Of a stretch of DNA of 33,312 bases, positions 18,355 to 26,507 are shown piece by piece. The stretch is taken from NCBI GenBank assembly GCA_021734785.1, contig JAIPIF010000008.1:1-33312 (forward strand), in the 5' to 3' direction. Within the stretch, counting starts at the first letter, position 1, and every line of letters begins with the position of its first letter. The DNA comes from Candidatus Altimarinota bacterium (GTDB lineage: Bacteria > Patescibacteriota > Gracilibacteria > UBA4473). Position numbers and translations under genes: made by a program. Below the pieces are notes generated by a model, which worked only from the letters and a program-made list of their open reading frames with translations, was not told where the DNA came from and did no database searches.

Positions 18355-19485
18355 ATGAAAAATAAAATCCTTGATGGGTTTTACGAGGGGAGAGAAGGCC
18401 CCAAAAAACACCAAGCTCCAGAGAATATTGAAGACAGTTCTTGGGAAATTGTGCGACCACTCCTTGAGCAGATCGAGCCGATCAAAGAACTCTCACCAGA
18501 GGAAGAAGAAGCCGCAATAACAATGCTGGAAGAGCAGGGGAAACCGCTGATAAAAAGTGTCAATTCTGTGGACACCAGACAGATTGAAAACTTCGTCGAT
18601 ACACCCCTCGGTCAAAAAATCGGCACCGAACGGGAAAAAGATTTCCGAACCGTAGGAGAAGGTACCGGACAGCCTCTCGATCTGGATGCACTCAATAATC
18701 ACTACCACCAGTTAGTGTACCACCGTGGAGACACCTGGGGCGGCTATCGGTATGCCTTTGGCAAGGAGTTGCTCGACCCAGAAAAAGGACCCGGGATTGA
18801 GAAATCGTATAACGCCTCTTTATTCAATTTAAGTGAAGACTTTCAAAACAACATCATGAAGCGGGGACTCGAGCTCACCCGGATGTACGGGGGAAGAATG
18901 GCACTGCTACTTTCTTTTGCGGCTCTCCACAAGCTCGCGATTGAACGAGCAGAGGAAGATGCTGATTTTGAAACGATGTTTGGATCGATCACCGTGCCCA
19001 GCAAAACACCAAAGAGGCTTCAAAATCTGCTCATTCACTTTGTTCAAAATGAGCTCCCACCAGCAACGCACGTAAATTTTGAGGATAAGGATGTCACCGC
19101 CAAAAATCCTGAAAATGAAGTGAATCTTTCCCAGGAAGAGAAAGAGCGTTTTTCAAAATTATTTGCTTCTGCTCGTTCCCTTGATGAAAAAATTTCCATT
19201 CTCAGAAAACAATTTGAGGATCAGGGAGAAACTTTTCCGCAGCTTTTTGAGATCTATCCAAAACTTGTAAAAGAAGGATACATCCAGTTTGGCTGCGCGG
19301 TCCGCAATCCCAAACGTTCTGCTGATGAAAAGAAGGTGAATTTGGAAAACCCCTCCCTCGAAATTGCAATGGTCCTCAATCTTCGTGGCATCACTCCCGA
19401 ACAAGACCAGCGTTTTCAAAGGCTTTCTCAGGGGAACGTCTCTCTTCAAGAAGTGTTGACAAAAAACCACCCCGAAACATCTTGA
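18355..19485 (+). CDS. Soluble protein of unknown function
   Basis: 376 residues, divergent from groES. I do not recognise the family. It has no signal peptide or membrane span. The N-terminal ~100 residues are acidic (ELSPEEEEAAITMLEEQ). A more ordered-looking middle contains NNHYHQLVYHRGDTWGGYRY (from about residue 114), rich in His, Tyr and Trp, and GLELTRMYGGRMALLLSFAA near 175-195. The C-terminal third is helical and ends with ITPEQDQRFQRLSQGNV. TAAAAT at 18332-18337 may be its -10, 17 nt before the ATG, but without a good -35. The following DJ-1 gene has its own promoter near its end. No function is proposed. Confidence 0.75.
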   Translation: MKNKILDGFYEGREGPKKHQAPENIEDSSWEIVRPLLEQIEPIKELSPEEEEAAITMLEEQGKPLIKSVNSVDTRQIENFVDTPLGQKIGTEREKDFRTVGEGTGQPLDLDALNNHYHQLVYHRGDTWGGYRYAFGKELLDPEKGPGIEKSYNASLFNLSEDFQNNIMKRGLELTRMYGGRMALLLSFAALHKLAIERAEEDADFETMFGSITVPSKTPKRLQNLLIHFVQNELPPATHVNFEDKDVTAKNPENEVNLSQEEKERFSKLFASARSLDEKISILRKQFEDQGETFPQLFEIYPKLVKEGYIQFGCAVRNPKRSADEKKVNLENPSLEIAMVLNLRGITPEQDQRFQRLSQGNVSLQEVLTKNHPETS

Positions 19486-19509
19486 ACAAATAAAAATCCT
19501 CGATACACT
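19482..19509 (+). promoter_or_regulatory. promoter of the DJ-1/PfpI gene, apparently leaderless
   Basis: TTGAAC, 16 nt, TACACT; the -10 ends 8 nt before the ATG at 19518. The -35 overlaps the stop codon of the upstream gene. Confidence 0.55.
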
Positions 19510-19517
19510 CGCCGGTG

Positions 19518-20027
19518 ATGAAAAAGATTTTGATGATTCTGGCTGCCGAAAATTTTCGGGATGAAGAATACTCCATTCCGCGCAAATACTGGGAATCCCA
19601 GGGAGCGGACGTGATCACCGCGTCGACAGATTCTTTTTCTCGAGGAGTGCTGGGCACCGAAGTCAACAATGATTTTTTGCTGGATGAAGTGAGTGAGGAC
19701 CTGTTTGACGGAATCTTTTTTGTGGGAGGTGCCGGCTGCATGGACCTGGAGGAGAATGAAGATGCCAAAACCCTCGCTGAAGAGTTTGTCAAGGCTGGGA
19801 AGGTGAGTGGGGCTATCTGCGCCGCACCGCGACTCTTTTTGGCGTGGGGGATTTTGAAAGGGAAAAAATGCACGGGCTGGAACGGGGACAACGAATTTTC
19901 CAAACTCGCAGAAAAGGCCAAAGCGATTTTTACGGGCGAAAGCTGTACACGAGATGGAAAAATTGTCACCGCAGATGGTCCAGATTCTGCCGCGGAATGT
20001 GCGGAGGAGTACTGGAGTGTGTTGTAA
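19518..20027 (+). CDS. DJ-1/PfpI family protein
   Basis: 169 residues from ATG 19518; a GTG directly before it is in frame, but ATG fits the family N-terminus KKILMILA better. The flavodoxin-like Rossmann fold is clear: E16/E17 in NFRDEEYSIP at the position of the conserved Glu, DGIFFVGGAGCMDL, then the nucleophile elbow GAICAAPRLFLAWG with Cys101, and GKIVTADGPDSA. The family includes intracellular proteases, glyoxalase III/deglycase-like enzymes and stress chaperones; the exact activity cannot be read from sequence. The residue after the elbow Cys is Ala rather than His, so the PfpI-type Cys-His pair may be absent. Single-gene transcript. Confidence 0.88.
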   Translation: MKKILMILAAENFRDEEYSIPRKYWESQGADVITASTDSFSRGVLGTEVNNDFLLDEVSEDLFDGIFFVGGAGCMDLEENEDAKTLAEEFVKAGKVSGAICAAPRLFLAWGILKGKKCTGWNGDNEFSKLAEKAKAIFTGESCTRDGKIVTADGPDSAAECAEEYWSVL

Positions 20028-20152
20028 ATTCTCAACCCGCTCGGGTGTTCCAATGCTTTTTTGCAAAAAAAATCGCTCAAATCGAATGTTTTGCGGGCGA
20101 CTTTTTGAGAGAGTGGTGTGAAGAGAGGAGGAGCACGGGATATTTAAATTAG

Positions 20153-20176
20153 TTAACACAATGTATATTGTTTTAA
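20153..20176. promoter_or_regulatory. AT-rich dyad, possible operator
   Basis: TTAA-n-ACAAT-n4-ATTGT-n-TTAA, a 24-bp imperfect palindrome, 60 nt upstream of the V-ATPase D promoter -35. A regulator site is only a guess. Confidence 0.35.
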
Positions 20177-20235
20177 GTTATGAGAAGACTTCTCCGCACT
20201 TCTCTGGAAAAACTCCAAAAATACATTCAGAAAGT

Positions 20236-20263
20236 TTGACAATTTTTTGGAGAAATTTACCAT
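20236..20263 (+). promoter_or_regulatory. promoter of the V-ATPase subunit D gene
   Basis: TTGACA, 16 nt, TACCAT, ending 47 nt before the ATG at 20311. Confidence 0.6.
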
Positions 20264-20310
20264 TTGCACGCATTTTCTGAGGATTTTCTTTTTCTCAAAA
20301 CTTTCACACC

Positions 20311-20973
20311 ATGGCCATCAAAAATGTGACCGCCACTCGTATGACCCTCCTCGGGCTCAAAAAACAGTCCGTGACCGCCAAGCGCGGCCATAAATTGCTC
20401 AAAGACAAACAGGATGGGCTGATGCAGGAATTCATGCAGATTATTCGAAAGTGCAAGGAAGTCCGCGAAATGGTCGAAACCGCTATCCAGGCGGCCAATC
20501 AGTCATTTATGCAGGCCCAGGCGATCCTGCCAAAAAGCGTGCTCGAAAACGCACTGTCAGTCCCCTCGCAAAAACTCTCGCTCGAAGTCAGCACCAAAAA
20601 TGTTATGTCCGTGCGCATTCCGGTTTTTGAATTGAAAACGGAAGGCCAGGGACTGGGGTATGGTTTTTTCCAAACGCGCGCCGAGCTTGATCTGGCCATC
20701 CGTGAATTTGGCAAGGTTTTTGAACTGCTGATTCAGCTGGCAGAGATTGAAAAATCAGCTGAAAATCTCGCTGTCGAGATCGAAAAGACCCGTCGACGCG
20801 TCAATGCGCTGGAACACCGATTGATCCCCGATCTGGAGGATACACTCCGCTACATCCAGATGAAACTCAGTGAAACCGAACGCTCTGCCGTCGTGCAGGT
20901 GATGGCCATCAAAGCCATGATCGAGCGCAATGAAGCCGAAGTTCAACGCCGCAAAAAAGAAGCGGCCGCTTAA
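20311..20973 (+). CDS. atpD: V/A-type ATP synthase subunit D
   Basis: 220 residues, typical length. The N-terminal helix carries the family pattern TATRMTLLGLKKQSVTAKRGHKLLKDKQD, here in two parts (TATRMTLLGLKKQ and GHKLLKDKQDGLM), and the C-terminal helix has TRRRVNALEHRLIPDLEDTL, the hallmark of the subunit. Two long helices make the central rotor stalk that couples the A3B3 head to the membrane ring. The unusual point is isolation: no A, B, F, E, I or K subunit gene is near, so the rest must lie elsewhere or the gene is a remnant. It has its own promoter. The next gene starts 10 nt after its stop. Confidence 0.92.
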   Translation: MAIKNVTATRMTLLGLKKQSVTAKRGHKLLKDKQDGLMQEFMQIIRKCKEVREMVETAIQAANQSFMQAQAILPKSVLENALSVPSQKLSLEVSTKNVMSVRIPVFELKTEGQGLGYGFFQTRAELDLAIREFGKVFELLIQLAEIEKSAENLAVEIEKTRRRVNALEHRLIPDLEDTLRYIQMKLSETERSAVVQVMAIKAMIERNEAEVQRRKKEAAA

Positions 20974-20983
20974 TCCTTTTTCC

Positions 20984-22162
20984 ATGTTTGCTCGCTTTTC
21001 ACTGGCTGTCGGCCTGACACTAGGACTCTTTGGAGCCGGGATGGTTTCTGCCGTGACAGAAACACCTCTCGCCGCTGAGTATCCTTTTGTCAAAAAAGTT
21101 GTCCTCCCCTCTTTCCAGGGCACACAAGAAGTCAAGATTGTGCTGGGCGAAGAAACGCTGCAAAAAATAAACCAGCGATTTTCCAATGTTTCGCTCTTCA
21201 ACGATCAAAATGAGGAGCTGGATTTTGCCGCGCACTATTCCAACGTTCACACCATCAAAGATCCCCTGGTGCTCCAAACTTCTTCTGCGCGTCTGGGACT
21301 GAGGGAATACCTGGTGGATGACAATGTATTGACAACCTTTGGATTCAACGAGCGACGCGACGGAAACGGGCCCTCATGGGCACTGATTGATCTGGGAGAA
21401 ATCACACCCGTCAACCGGATTGAGTTCTTTTTGCCTCCCAACCGAGAAGAGTACAAATCCGTGCAGATTGAGGGAGGAGTCGAGCCTGATAATTTGGATG
21501 TCCTCCTCTCAGAGCGCCCCTACCAATGGCGACTTGATTTTCAGTCAAAGCCGGTACAGTTTGTCAAAATTTCGATCTGGGGCGTCAATGTCCAACTCGC
21601 AGACATTCGGATCAAGGCCTCTCGCAGCGCCTCCATGTATGTAGAAACGACGGAAAATGCGCCAGTCTTTCTCCACTACGGTGGGGAAAAGATGGATTCG
21701 CTCCGCTACGATCGTCGCATATCCGCCCCAAAAGAAACCGCCCTGCTGGGCTTCCTTGGCCGCGAGCGCTGGAATCCCCTTTTTCCGGAAGACGTTGATG
21801 GTGACGGATACAACAATCCCGAAGACAACTGTCCGTTTGAAAAAAATCTCTCCCAAAAAGACACTGACGGCGATCGTGTCGGCGATGCCTGTGACAATGC
21901 GCCCGATGTGAAAAATTACAATCAATCGGATCTGGATTTCGACGATGTCGGCGATCTAGTGGACAACTGCAAACTTATTTACAATCCGGACCAAGGTGAC
22001 CGTGACAATGATGGCTGGGGGGATGCCTGTGACAATGCCCATGCGCAGTCCTCATGGCAATTTACCGCCACCCATGTGAAGATCCTTGCCAGTCTAGCTG
22101 TCCTGATTCTCGTCGGGTTTGGGGTGTGGAAAGTGGTGCAGAGTAGCCGCGGAAAAAAATAG
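20984..22162 (+). CDS. Surface protein with discoidin-like domain, thrombospondin type-3 repeats and C-terminal anchor
   Basis: 392 residues from ATG 20984, which gives a clear signal peptide (MFARFSLAVGLTLGLFGAG, cleavage near VSA). An in-frame start at 20930 would overlap the V-ATPase gene. About residues 60-230 include a segment like an F5/8 (discoidin) domain: WALIDLGEITPVNRIEFFLP and WGVNVQLADIRIKAS. About 268-350 are Ca2+-binding thrombospondin type-3 repeats: DVDGDGYNNPEDNCPF, DTDGDRVGDACDNAPD, DRDNDGWGDACDN, with paired Cys. A single span (ILASLAVLILVGFGVWKVV) and basic tail close the protein. Expected to be extracellular and calcium-stiffened, perhaps binding glycans or other cells. 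It starts 10 nt after the V-ATPase D gene, so they are probably co-transcribed. Confidence 0.85.
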   Translation: MFARFSLAVGLTLGLFGAGMVSAVTETPLAAEYPFVKKVVLPSFQGTQEVKIVLGEETLQKINQRFSNVSLFNDQNEELDFAAHYSNVHTIKDPLVLQTSSARLGLREYLVDDNVLTTFGFNERRDGNGPSWALIDLGEITPVNRIEFFLPPNREEYKSVQIEGGVEPDNLDVLLSERPYQWRLDFQSKPVQFVKISIWGVNVQLADIRIKASRSASMYVETTENAPVFLHYGGEKMDSLRYDRRISAPKETALLGFLGRERWNPLFPEDVDGDGYNNPEDNCPFEKNLSQKDTDGDRVGDACDNAPDVKNYNQSDLDFDDVGDLVDNCKLIYNPDQGDRDNDGWGDACDNAHAQSSWQFTATHVKILASLAVLILVGFGVWKVVQSSRGKK

Positions 22163-22200
22163 CCCTGCCATATTTTGAGACAAACGGCAAGACGAAACGA

Positions 22201-22229
22201 TTGAGCTCTGGAGCGGTTTCTGGTATAAT
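22201..22229 (+). promoter_or_regulatory. promoter of clpP
   Basis: TTGAGC, 17 nt, perfect TATAAT; the -10 ends 21 nt before the ATG. No CIRCE element here. Confidence 0.75.
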
Positions 22230-22250
22230 TCAACGAGTTAAATTCTTCAA

Positions 22251-22868
22251 ATGACAAACCCAAAAAACAGCTATCTGGTCCCCACAGTCGTCGAAAAATC
22301 CGCCGAAGGCGAACGAGCCTTCGATATTTATTCACGACTGCTCAAAGAACGGATCATTTTTCTCGGCACGGTGGTCGATGACACCGTCGCCAATCTGATC
22401 GTGGCACAGCTGCTGTTTCTCGAGGCGGAAGATCCCAAAAAGGATATCACGATTTACGTCAACTCTCCTGGAGGCTCCGTCACTGCGGGGATGTCGATCA
22501 TCGACACCATGCACTTCGTCAAACCAGACGTCTCCACCATGTGCATCGGGATGGCCGCCAGTATGGGCGCGATGATCCTGATGTCGGGAGCGCGGGGCAA
22601 ACGGTTTATTCTCCCCCACTCGGAGGTGATGATCCACCAGCCACTGGGCGGCGCGCAGGGACAGGCATCGGACATTGCCATCCATGCCGAGCACATTATT
22701 CAAACGAAAGAAACACTGTACAAAATGATCCAGGCCGCCACGGGCCAAGATCACGAGCAGGTGATCAAAGACTGCGACCGCGACAAATTTATCTCTGCCA
22801 CCGATGCAGTGAAGTATGGAAAATACGGCATCGTGGACAAAGTGGTCGTTGACCGAAAAGAGAAGTAG
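22251..22868 (+). CDS. clpP: ATP-dependent Clp protease proteolytic subunit
   Basis: 205 residues. The serine protease triad is visible: S104 in GMAASMGA, H129 in VMIHQPLGG and D178 in [24 protein letters not shown] forms the oxyanion region. The protein assembles as a tetradecameric barrel fed by ClpX or ClpA/C, neither of which is in the window. Near the C-terminus it reads [13 protein letters not shown] where most ClpPs have a direct EYGLVD or EYGLID, an apparent insertion of about three residues. A strong promoter precedes it, and translation starts after TTCTTCAA with no Shine-Dalgarno. Confidence 0.97.
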   Translation: MTNPKNSYLVPTVVEKSAEGERAFDIYSRLLKERIIFLGTVVDDTVANLIVAQLLFLEAEDPKKDITIYVNSPGGSVTAGMSIIDTMHFVKPDVSTMCIGMAASMGAMILMSGARGKRFILPHSEVMIHQPLGGAQGQASDIAIHAEHIIQTKETLYKMIQAATGQDHEQVIKDCDRDKFISATDAVKYGKYGIVDKVVVDRKEK

Positions 22869-22895
22869 TTTTTTCCAGCCGCCAAACAAAAGGAA

Positions 22896-23630
22896 TTAGT
22901 CGTACAGGAGCCCCACCTCGAGAAGGAGATCCATCGCTTCCTGGTGGTTTTTCACAGCTTTTTGAAGGTCGGTCAAAAAGCGTGCGTCTCCGGGGTCTCC
23001 CTTCTCCATTGTTTCCATCCCAGCCTGGTAATATTTGTCTGAACGCCGGAGCGCCTTTTCTACTTTTGGGTCTTTTGAGAGATCCATTCTCTTTCGGACA
23101 TCCTGATCTTTGAGATACAGGCGCGTAAACTCGGACCTCCCTTCTTTGAGCGAAATTACCGCTTCTTTTTCCACGGGGGTCATTTCTTCCCATTTTTGTT
23201 CAAGTGGATTTTGAGACACTTCCTGTTTTTCTCGAGAAGAAAAGGTTTCTGTCTTCTCCTCAGTTTTTCTGGGACCGACGATGAGTGTTTTTATTTTCTC
23301 TGGCTCAACGTCGCTGAAGATGATCTGTTTGACCTCATAGTTCTTCCCTGCAAGCACGCGAGAACTGATCGGGCCGCTTCTCCCCTCCTCTTGAAAGAAA
23401 ATCTCTTCGGCTCCATTCTCAAACAGATGGACGAGTTCTTTTTCTTTTTTCCACCGATGTATCTCTGACAATTTCCTCGAGGTGAGTTGCTCAATCAATC
23501 CTCGGACTTCGTCTTTTGTTTTTTCGGGATCCTGCTCCCCCATTTCTTCAATCTGCCCCAACTTTTGGGGATCTTGCCCTTGCTCTTCCGGTGCTGGTTC
23601 AAAAGAAAATTCTGGGACTTCGAATGACAT
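22896..23630 (-). CDS. Acidic soluble protein of unknown function
   Basis: 244 residues. No family recognised. No signal peptide or membrane span. The first ~40 residues are acidic and Pro/Gln-rich (EFSFEPAPEEQGQDP, then EEMGEQDPEKTKDEV). Residues about 40-120 look folded (RGLIEQLTSRKLSEIHRWKK, KNYEVKQIIFSDVEPEKIKT). A charged linker follows, and the C-terminal ~90 residues are helical (MTPVEKEAVISLKEGRSEF, ALRRSDKYYQAGMETMEKG, NHQEAMDLLLEVGLLYD), somewhat like tetratricopeptide-type helices, though no repeat is firm. It has a strong promoter of its own and converges on clpP with a 27-nt gap. Confidence 0.75.
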   Translation of the reverse strand: MSFEVPEFSFEPAPEEQGQDPQKLGQIEEMGEQDPEKTKDEVRGLIEQLTSRKLSEIHRWKKEKELVHLFENGAEEIFFQEEGRSGPISSRVLAGKNYEVKQIIFSDVEPEKIKTLIVGPRKTEEKTETFSSREKQEVSQNPLEQKWEEMTPVEKEAVISLKEGRSEFTRLYLKDQDVRKRMDLSKDPKVEKALRRSDKYYQAGMETMEKGDPGDARFLTDLQKAVKNHQEAMDLLLEVGLLYD

Positions 23631-23652
23631 AATTTTGAAAATAAATCATGGT

Positions 23653-23681
23653 ATTATATCACGATTTTTGAAGTAATGCAA
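23653..23681 (-). promoter_or_regulatory. promoter of the 244-residue protein
   Basis: Minus strand: TTGCAT, 17 nt, perfect TATAAT, ending 22 nt before the ATG at 23630. Confidence 0.75.
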
Positions 23682-23698
23682 TCTCTCAAGGCTGTGTT

Positions 23699-24136
23699 TT
23701 ATGCGTCCAGCTGCTCCCGCCGTCGCGCGTGCCGCTCGGCCATATCTGTTTCTTCTGTGAGAAACGTCGTCACAATCTCTTCCCACGGATCGTAAAATTT
23801 CGTGCGTCCGCCGATGGCGAGAATATTGGCATCGTTGTGCTGTCGTCCGAGTTGAGTGAGTTCAAGAGAATTTGCAAGCACCGCACGAGCTCCAGAAACA
23901 CGGTTTGCGGCAATGGATATCCCAATCCCTGATCCACATGCGATGATCCCGCGCGAGCCGGGCGTCGAAACGACTTTCTCTGCCACTTTTTTACCAAACT
24001 GCGGATAATCGCAGCTGTCGGAGGAGTCGCAGCCCACATCTTCGATTTCAACGTCGGGAAATTTTTGTTGTAAAAATTCGCGCACCTGCGCTTTGAGTTC
24101 AAATCCGCCGTGATCGGAGCCGAGATAAAGTTTCAT
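23699..24136 (-). CDS. rpiB: Ribose-5-phosphate isomerase B
   Basis: 145 residues, usual length. The N-terminus LYLGSDHGGFELK carries the conserved Asp-His (D8, H9), DYPQFGKKVAEKV follows, and the active-site Cys67 lies in IIACGSGIGISIAANRV. RQHNDANILAIGGR provides the second substrate-binding patch. It interconverts ribose-5-phosphate and ribulose-5-phosphate in the non-oxidative pentose phosphate pathway. The related LacA/LacB galactose-6-phosphate isomerases share the fold, but the CGSGIG motif and central-metabolism context favour RpiB. It starts 10 nt after the sigma-factor stop and is probably in that transcript. Confidence 0.93.
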   Translation of the reverse strand: MKLYLGSDHGGFELKAQVREFLQQKFPDVEIEDVGCDSSDSCDYPQFGKKVAEKVVSTPGSRGIIACGSGIGISIAANRVSGARAVLANSLELTQLGRQHNDANILAIGGRTKFYDPWEEIVTTFLTEETDMAERHARRREQLDA

Positions 24137-24146
24137 CGAGGGAAGT

Positions 24147-25346
24147 TTACCAGTTTTTCCATTTACTCCAAAAACTCGGTTCTTCTAATTTTTTTTCTCT
24201 TTCCCACCCTGCTTGCAAAATTTCATCCTGTAAAATTTCATACTGTGGTTTTGTAGGAGGAATTGTACGACGATACTCTGCTATTTCTTCTTTCCGAGAT
24301 GGAGAGAGCGGGACAATAATATCATCAGAGAGACCGTCTGATAAAAAATCGGAACGTGGTCCGTGCCGCAGACGACGTAATCCTTTTTCCTTTATTTGCC
24401 GGACACGCTCTGCCGAAAGATCCAAAATATTGCCAATATCTTGCAGTGAAAGTTCTGGCTTTTCTTTGTGCACTAAATATCGAGTAATTTTTTCTAGGTC
24501 CTTCTTTCTGAGTTTTAACTTTTGAATTTCTTCCGGCACTTTTTTTTCTCTTTTAAGTGAAGGAAATACTTCTAAAAACTTTTTTAATTTGTTTTCATCT
24601 GGGAAAAATTCTACTAAAAATTCTGCCTTTTGGAAGACATCAGTGTCCTCTAAAGAAAAAAAAGATTCCATCTTTCTTTCGAGTCCATAGGACAGAGTAA
24701 GAATTCTTCTTTCCAGGAAAGAAAGATCTTTCAATACGCATTGAATCAACAGATGAACGGACTCTTGCTCCAAAAAAACATCTCCTTCATTTTGAGTGTC
24801 TTTAAAATCAAAACTTTCTTCAAGTGTTTGGGGGGGGGCTTCTGTTTTAGAATTCCAGTGCTTGAGGAGGTGTGTATTTTCCCTGTTTCCATTTGTTTTG
24901 TGGCTTGGTGCATCAAGACGAAGAATATTCTCTTTTTTCGGAATAATTTTGGAAGAAGGGGGAATTGAGATCGGAAAAGTTGCATCCCGGATAACTCTTT
25001 CTGTCGCTAGCAAACAAGTTCCCGAAATATATTGAATAAATCGTGTCCTTCCGGGAATAAATTTTCCACTCTTTGCTATTTCTAATATTCTCAAATTACT
25101 TTCTTGGATGATATCCAAGGGGTCAACATGCACTCTTCCATGGGAGAAAGTTCTTGCAACTGCATCCGTAAATCGAAGATTGTGTTCCACCAACTCGTTA
25201 GGAGAAAGGTTCTTTTCTTCATCTCTGTGAGAAACCGGTTGATAACGCTTTCCTCCGTTTTTTCGGTCCTCACGATATCGATTGAGATTGCTCGACGGAG
25301 GTCGATCACTCTCTCTTTCTAGAGACAAAAAAGGAAGCTTGCTCAT
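24147..25346 (-). CDS. Divergent sigma-70-family RNA polymerase sigma factor with an insert inside region 4
   Basis: 399 residues. Region 2 spans about 50-122: NELVEHNLRFTDAVARTF, then VDPLDIIQESNLRILEIAK and FIQYISGTCLLATERVIRDA. Region 4 is split. Its first helix, LSFLERRILTLSYGLE, is at 208-223; its second half, LSLQDIGNILDLSAERVRQI followed by KEKGLRRLRH, is at 299-328. In ordinary sigma factors the two are separated by roughly ten residues; here about 75 lie between them. A further ~70-residue tail follows the helix-turn-helix. It should direct RNA polymerase to a specific promoter set, but which is unknown. The gene is visibly more AT-rich than its neighbours. The promoter ends only 7 nt before the ATG. 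Confidence 0.82.
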   Translation of the reverse strand: MSKLPFLSLERESDRPPSSNLNRYREDRKNGGKRYQPVSHRDEEKNLSPNELVEHNLRFTDAVARTFSHGRVHVDPLDIIQESNLRILEIAKSGKFIPGRTRFIQYISGTCLLATERVIRDATFPISIPPSSKIIPKKENILRLDAPSHKTNGNRENTHLLKHWNSKTEAPPQTLEESFDFKDTQNEGDVFLEQESVHLLIQCVLKDLSFLERRILTLSYGLERKMESFFSLEDTDVFQKAEFLVEFFPDENKLKKFLEVFPSLKREKKVPEEIQKLKLRKKDLEKITRYLVHKEKPELSLQDIGNILDLSAERVRQIKEKGLRRLRHGPRSDFLSDGLSDDIIVPLSPSRKEEIAEYRRTIPPTKPQYEILQDEILQAGWEREKKLEEPSFWSKWKNW

Positions 25347-25353
25347 AGATGTT

Positions 25354-25382
25354 CTTTTAAGCCAATTATTTTATTTTGTCAA
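25354..25382 (-). promoter_or_regulatory. promoter of the sigma-factor gene, apparently leaderless
   Basis: Minus strand: perfect TTGACA, 17 nt, TAAAAG; the -10 ends 7 nt before the ATG. The -35 lies inside the last codons of the upstream glycosyltransferase gene. Confidence 0.6.
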
Positions 25383-26502
25383 CTTTTCTTACAAATAGCT
25401 CAAGCTTCTTCCGAAAGTTTGCTTCGTCAAACGCCACTCCCCTTTTTTGAATTTCAGCGGGAGAAAACTGTTTTTCGTTTTTGAGAAACTGGTCGATGGA
25501 TTTTTGAAGCGATGCAGGCGTTTGCGCCGAAAAGGGAATCCCCCACCGTCCCACTGACTCGCACGCCCCACCGCGAGAGAAATAAATCACGGGCGTCCCT
25601 GCCGCCATCGCCTCCACAGGCGTGAGCCCAAAATCCTCCTCGGCGGGAAACAAAAATGCTCGTGCTCCGGCGTACAGCTCGGGCAATTTTTCATCTGGAA
25701 CGAAACCGAGAAATTCAATATTTTTGGCCCCCGAAGCAATTTTTTTGCACCGGTCCAACTCCGGGCCCGTCCCGGCGAGTTTCAACGGCAATTTGTTTCG
25801 CTGAAAGGTCTGCACCAGCAAATCGAATTTTTTGTACGGGATAAAGCGCCCCACCGCGAGGAAATAGTTTTCTGGCGAATTCTTTTTTCCGGCCTGGACA
25901 AATGGGGCTGTCTCCACCCCCGGATGAATCGTGGTCGATGTGGCGTGGTAAAATTTGGAGATGCGCTCCCCCACGAAATCGGAATTGGCGATCCAGTGAT
26001 CGACTTTTTTGGCCGCTTTTTGGTCGACACGAGTCAGGGTGTTCAAAAGAGTGGGAAGGAAGAATCGCACCGGCCTCCCCCACCACGGGATCGGGAAATT
26101 TTTTTCATACTCTTCTCGCGCGTGGTAGAGAAAACGAACGGGCGTGTGGCAGTAACAAACGTGCGTTTGATCCGGAGAAGTTTTGCGCACGCATTTACTG
26201 AATCCCGAACTCGAAGAGGAAATGATCAAGTCAAAATCTGACAAATCGAGCGAGCGAAATGCCCGCGGAAAAAAGGGCAATAAAAACTGGTGTTTTGTGC
26301 GGAGACGACGCGGAAGTTTTTGGAGCCAGGTGCACCGGACATCGCGCTTTGACAACTCGGGAAAGGCCTCCTCGTCAAACACGGAGGGAAAGATCACGGC
26401 GTTTGGAAACAGCTTTGCCAATGAAAAAATCACCCGCTCGGCTCCCCCACGACTCGTGAGCCAGTCAGCGACGATCGCCACACGCGCAGAGGAAAAATCC
26501 AT
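25366..26502 (-). CDS. Glycosyltransferase family 4 (GT-B fold)
   Basis: 378 residues. The N-terminal half has RVAIVADWLTSRGGAERVIF, the loop that receives the acceptor, and VCYCHTPVRFLY. The C-terminal, nucleotide-sugar half has TTIHPGVET, FLAVGRFIPYKKFDLLVQTF, LAGTGPELDRC and the EX7E motif within EEDFGLTPVEAMAAGTPVI. Such enzymes transfer a sugar from an activated donor, retaining its configuration, usually in lipopolysaccharide, capsule or glycan assembly at the cytoplasmic face. The acceptor cannot be deduced. It begins 5 nt after the 28-residue lysine-rich ORF and should share its promoter. A flippase gene lies 2.7 kb away on the other strand. Confidence 0.93.
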   Translation of the reverse strand: MDFSSARVAIVADWLTSRGGAERVIFSLAKLFPNAVIFPSVFDEEAFPELSKRDVRCTWLQKLPRRLRTKHQFLLPFFPRAFRSLDLSDFDLIISSSSSGFSKCVRKTSPDQTHVCYCHTPVRFLYHAREEYEKNFPIPWWGRPVRFFLPTLLNTLTRVDQKAAKKVDHWIANSDFVGERISKFYHATSTTIHPGVETAPFVQAGKKNSPENYFLAVGRFIPYKKFDLLVQTFQRNKLPLKLAGTGPELDRCKKIASGAKNIEFLGFVPDEKLPELYAGARAFLFPAEEDFGLTPVEAMAAGTPVIYFSRGGACESVGRWGIPFSAQTPASLQKSIDQFLKNEKQFSPAEIQKRGVAFDEANFRKKLELFVRKVDKIK

Positions 26503-26507
26503 CTATT

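Larger units (their letters stand above)
20028..20310. other. 283-bp non-coding gap before the V-ATPase D gene
   Basis: No convincing gene. It holds an AT-rich imperfect palindrome (20153-20176), a purine-rich AAGAGAGGAGGAG patch near 20121 and a promoter for the next gene. No terminator for the DJ-1 gene was seen. Confidence 0.6.

Noticed and set aside
20180-20239. 19-codon ORF upstream of the V-ATPase D gene
   Set aside because: It overlaps the -35 box and has no start context or conservation evidence.
24834-24841. Frameshift-prone G run inside the sigma-factor gene
   Set aside because: The frame reads through with recognisable sigma regions on both sides, so no frameshift is needed.
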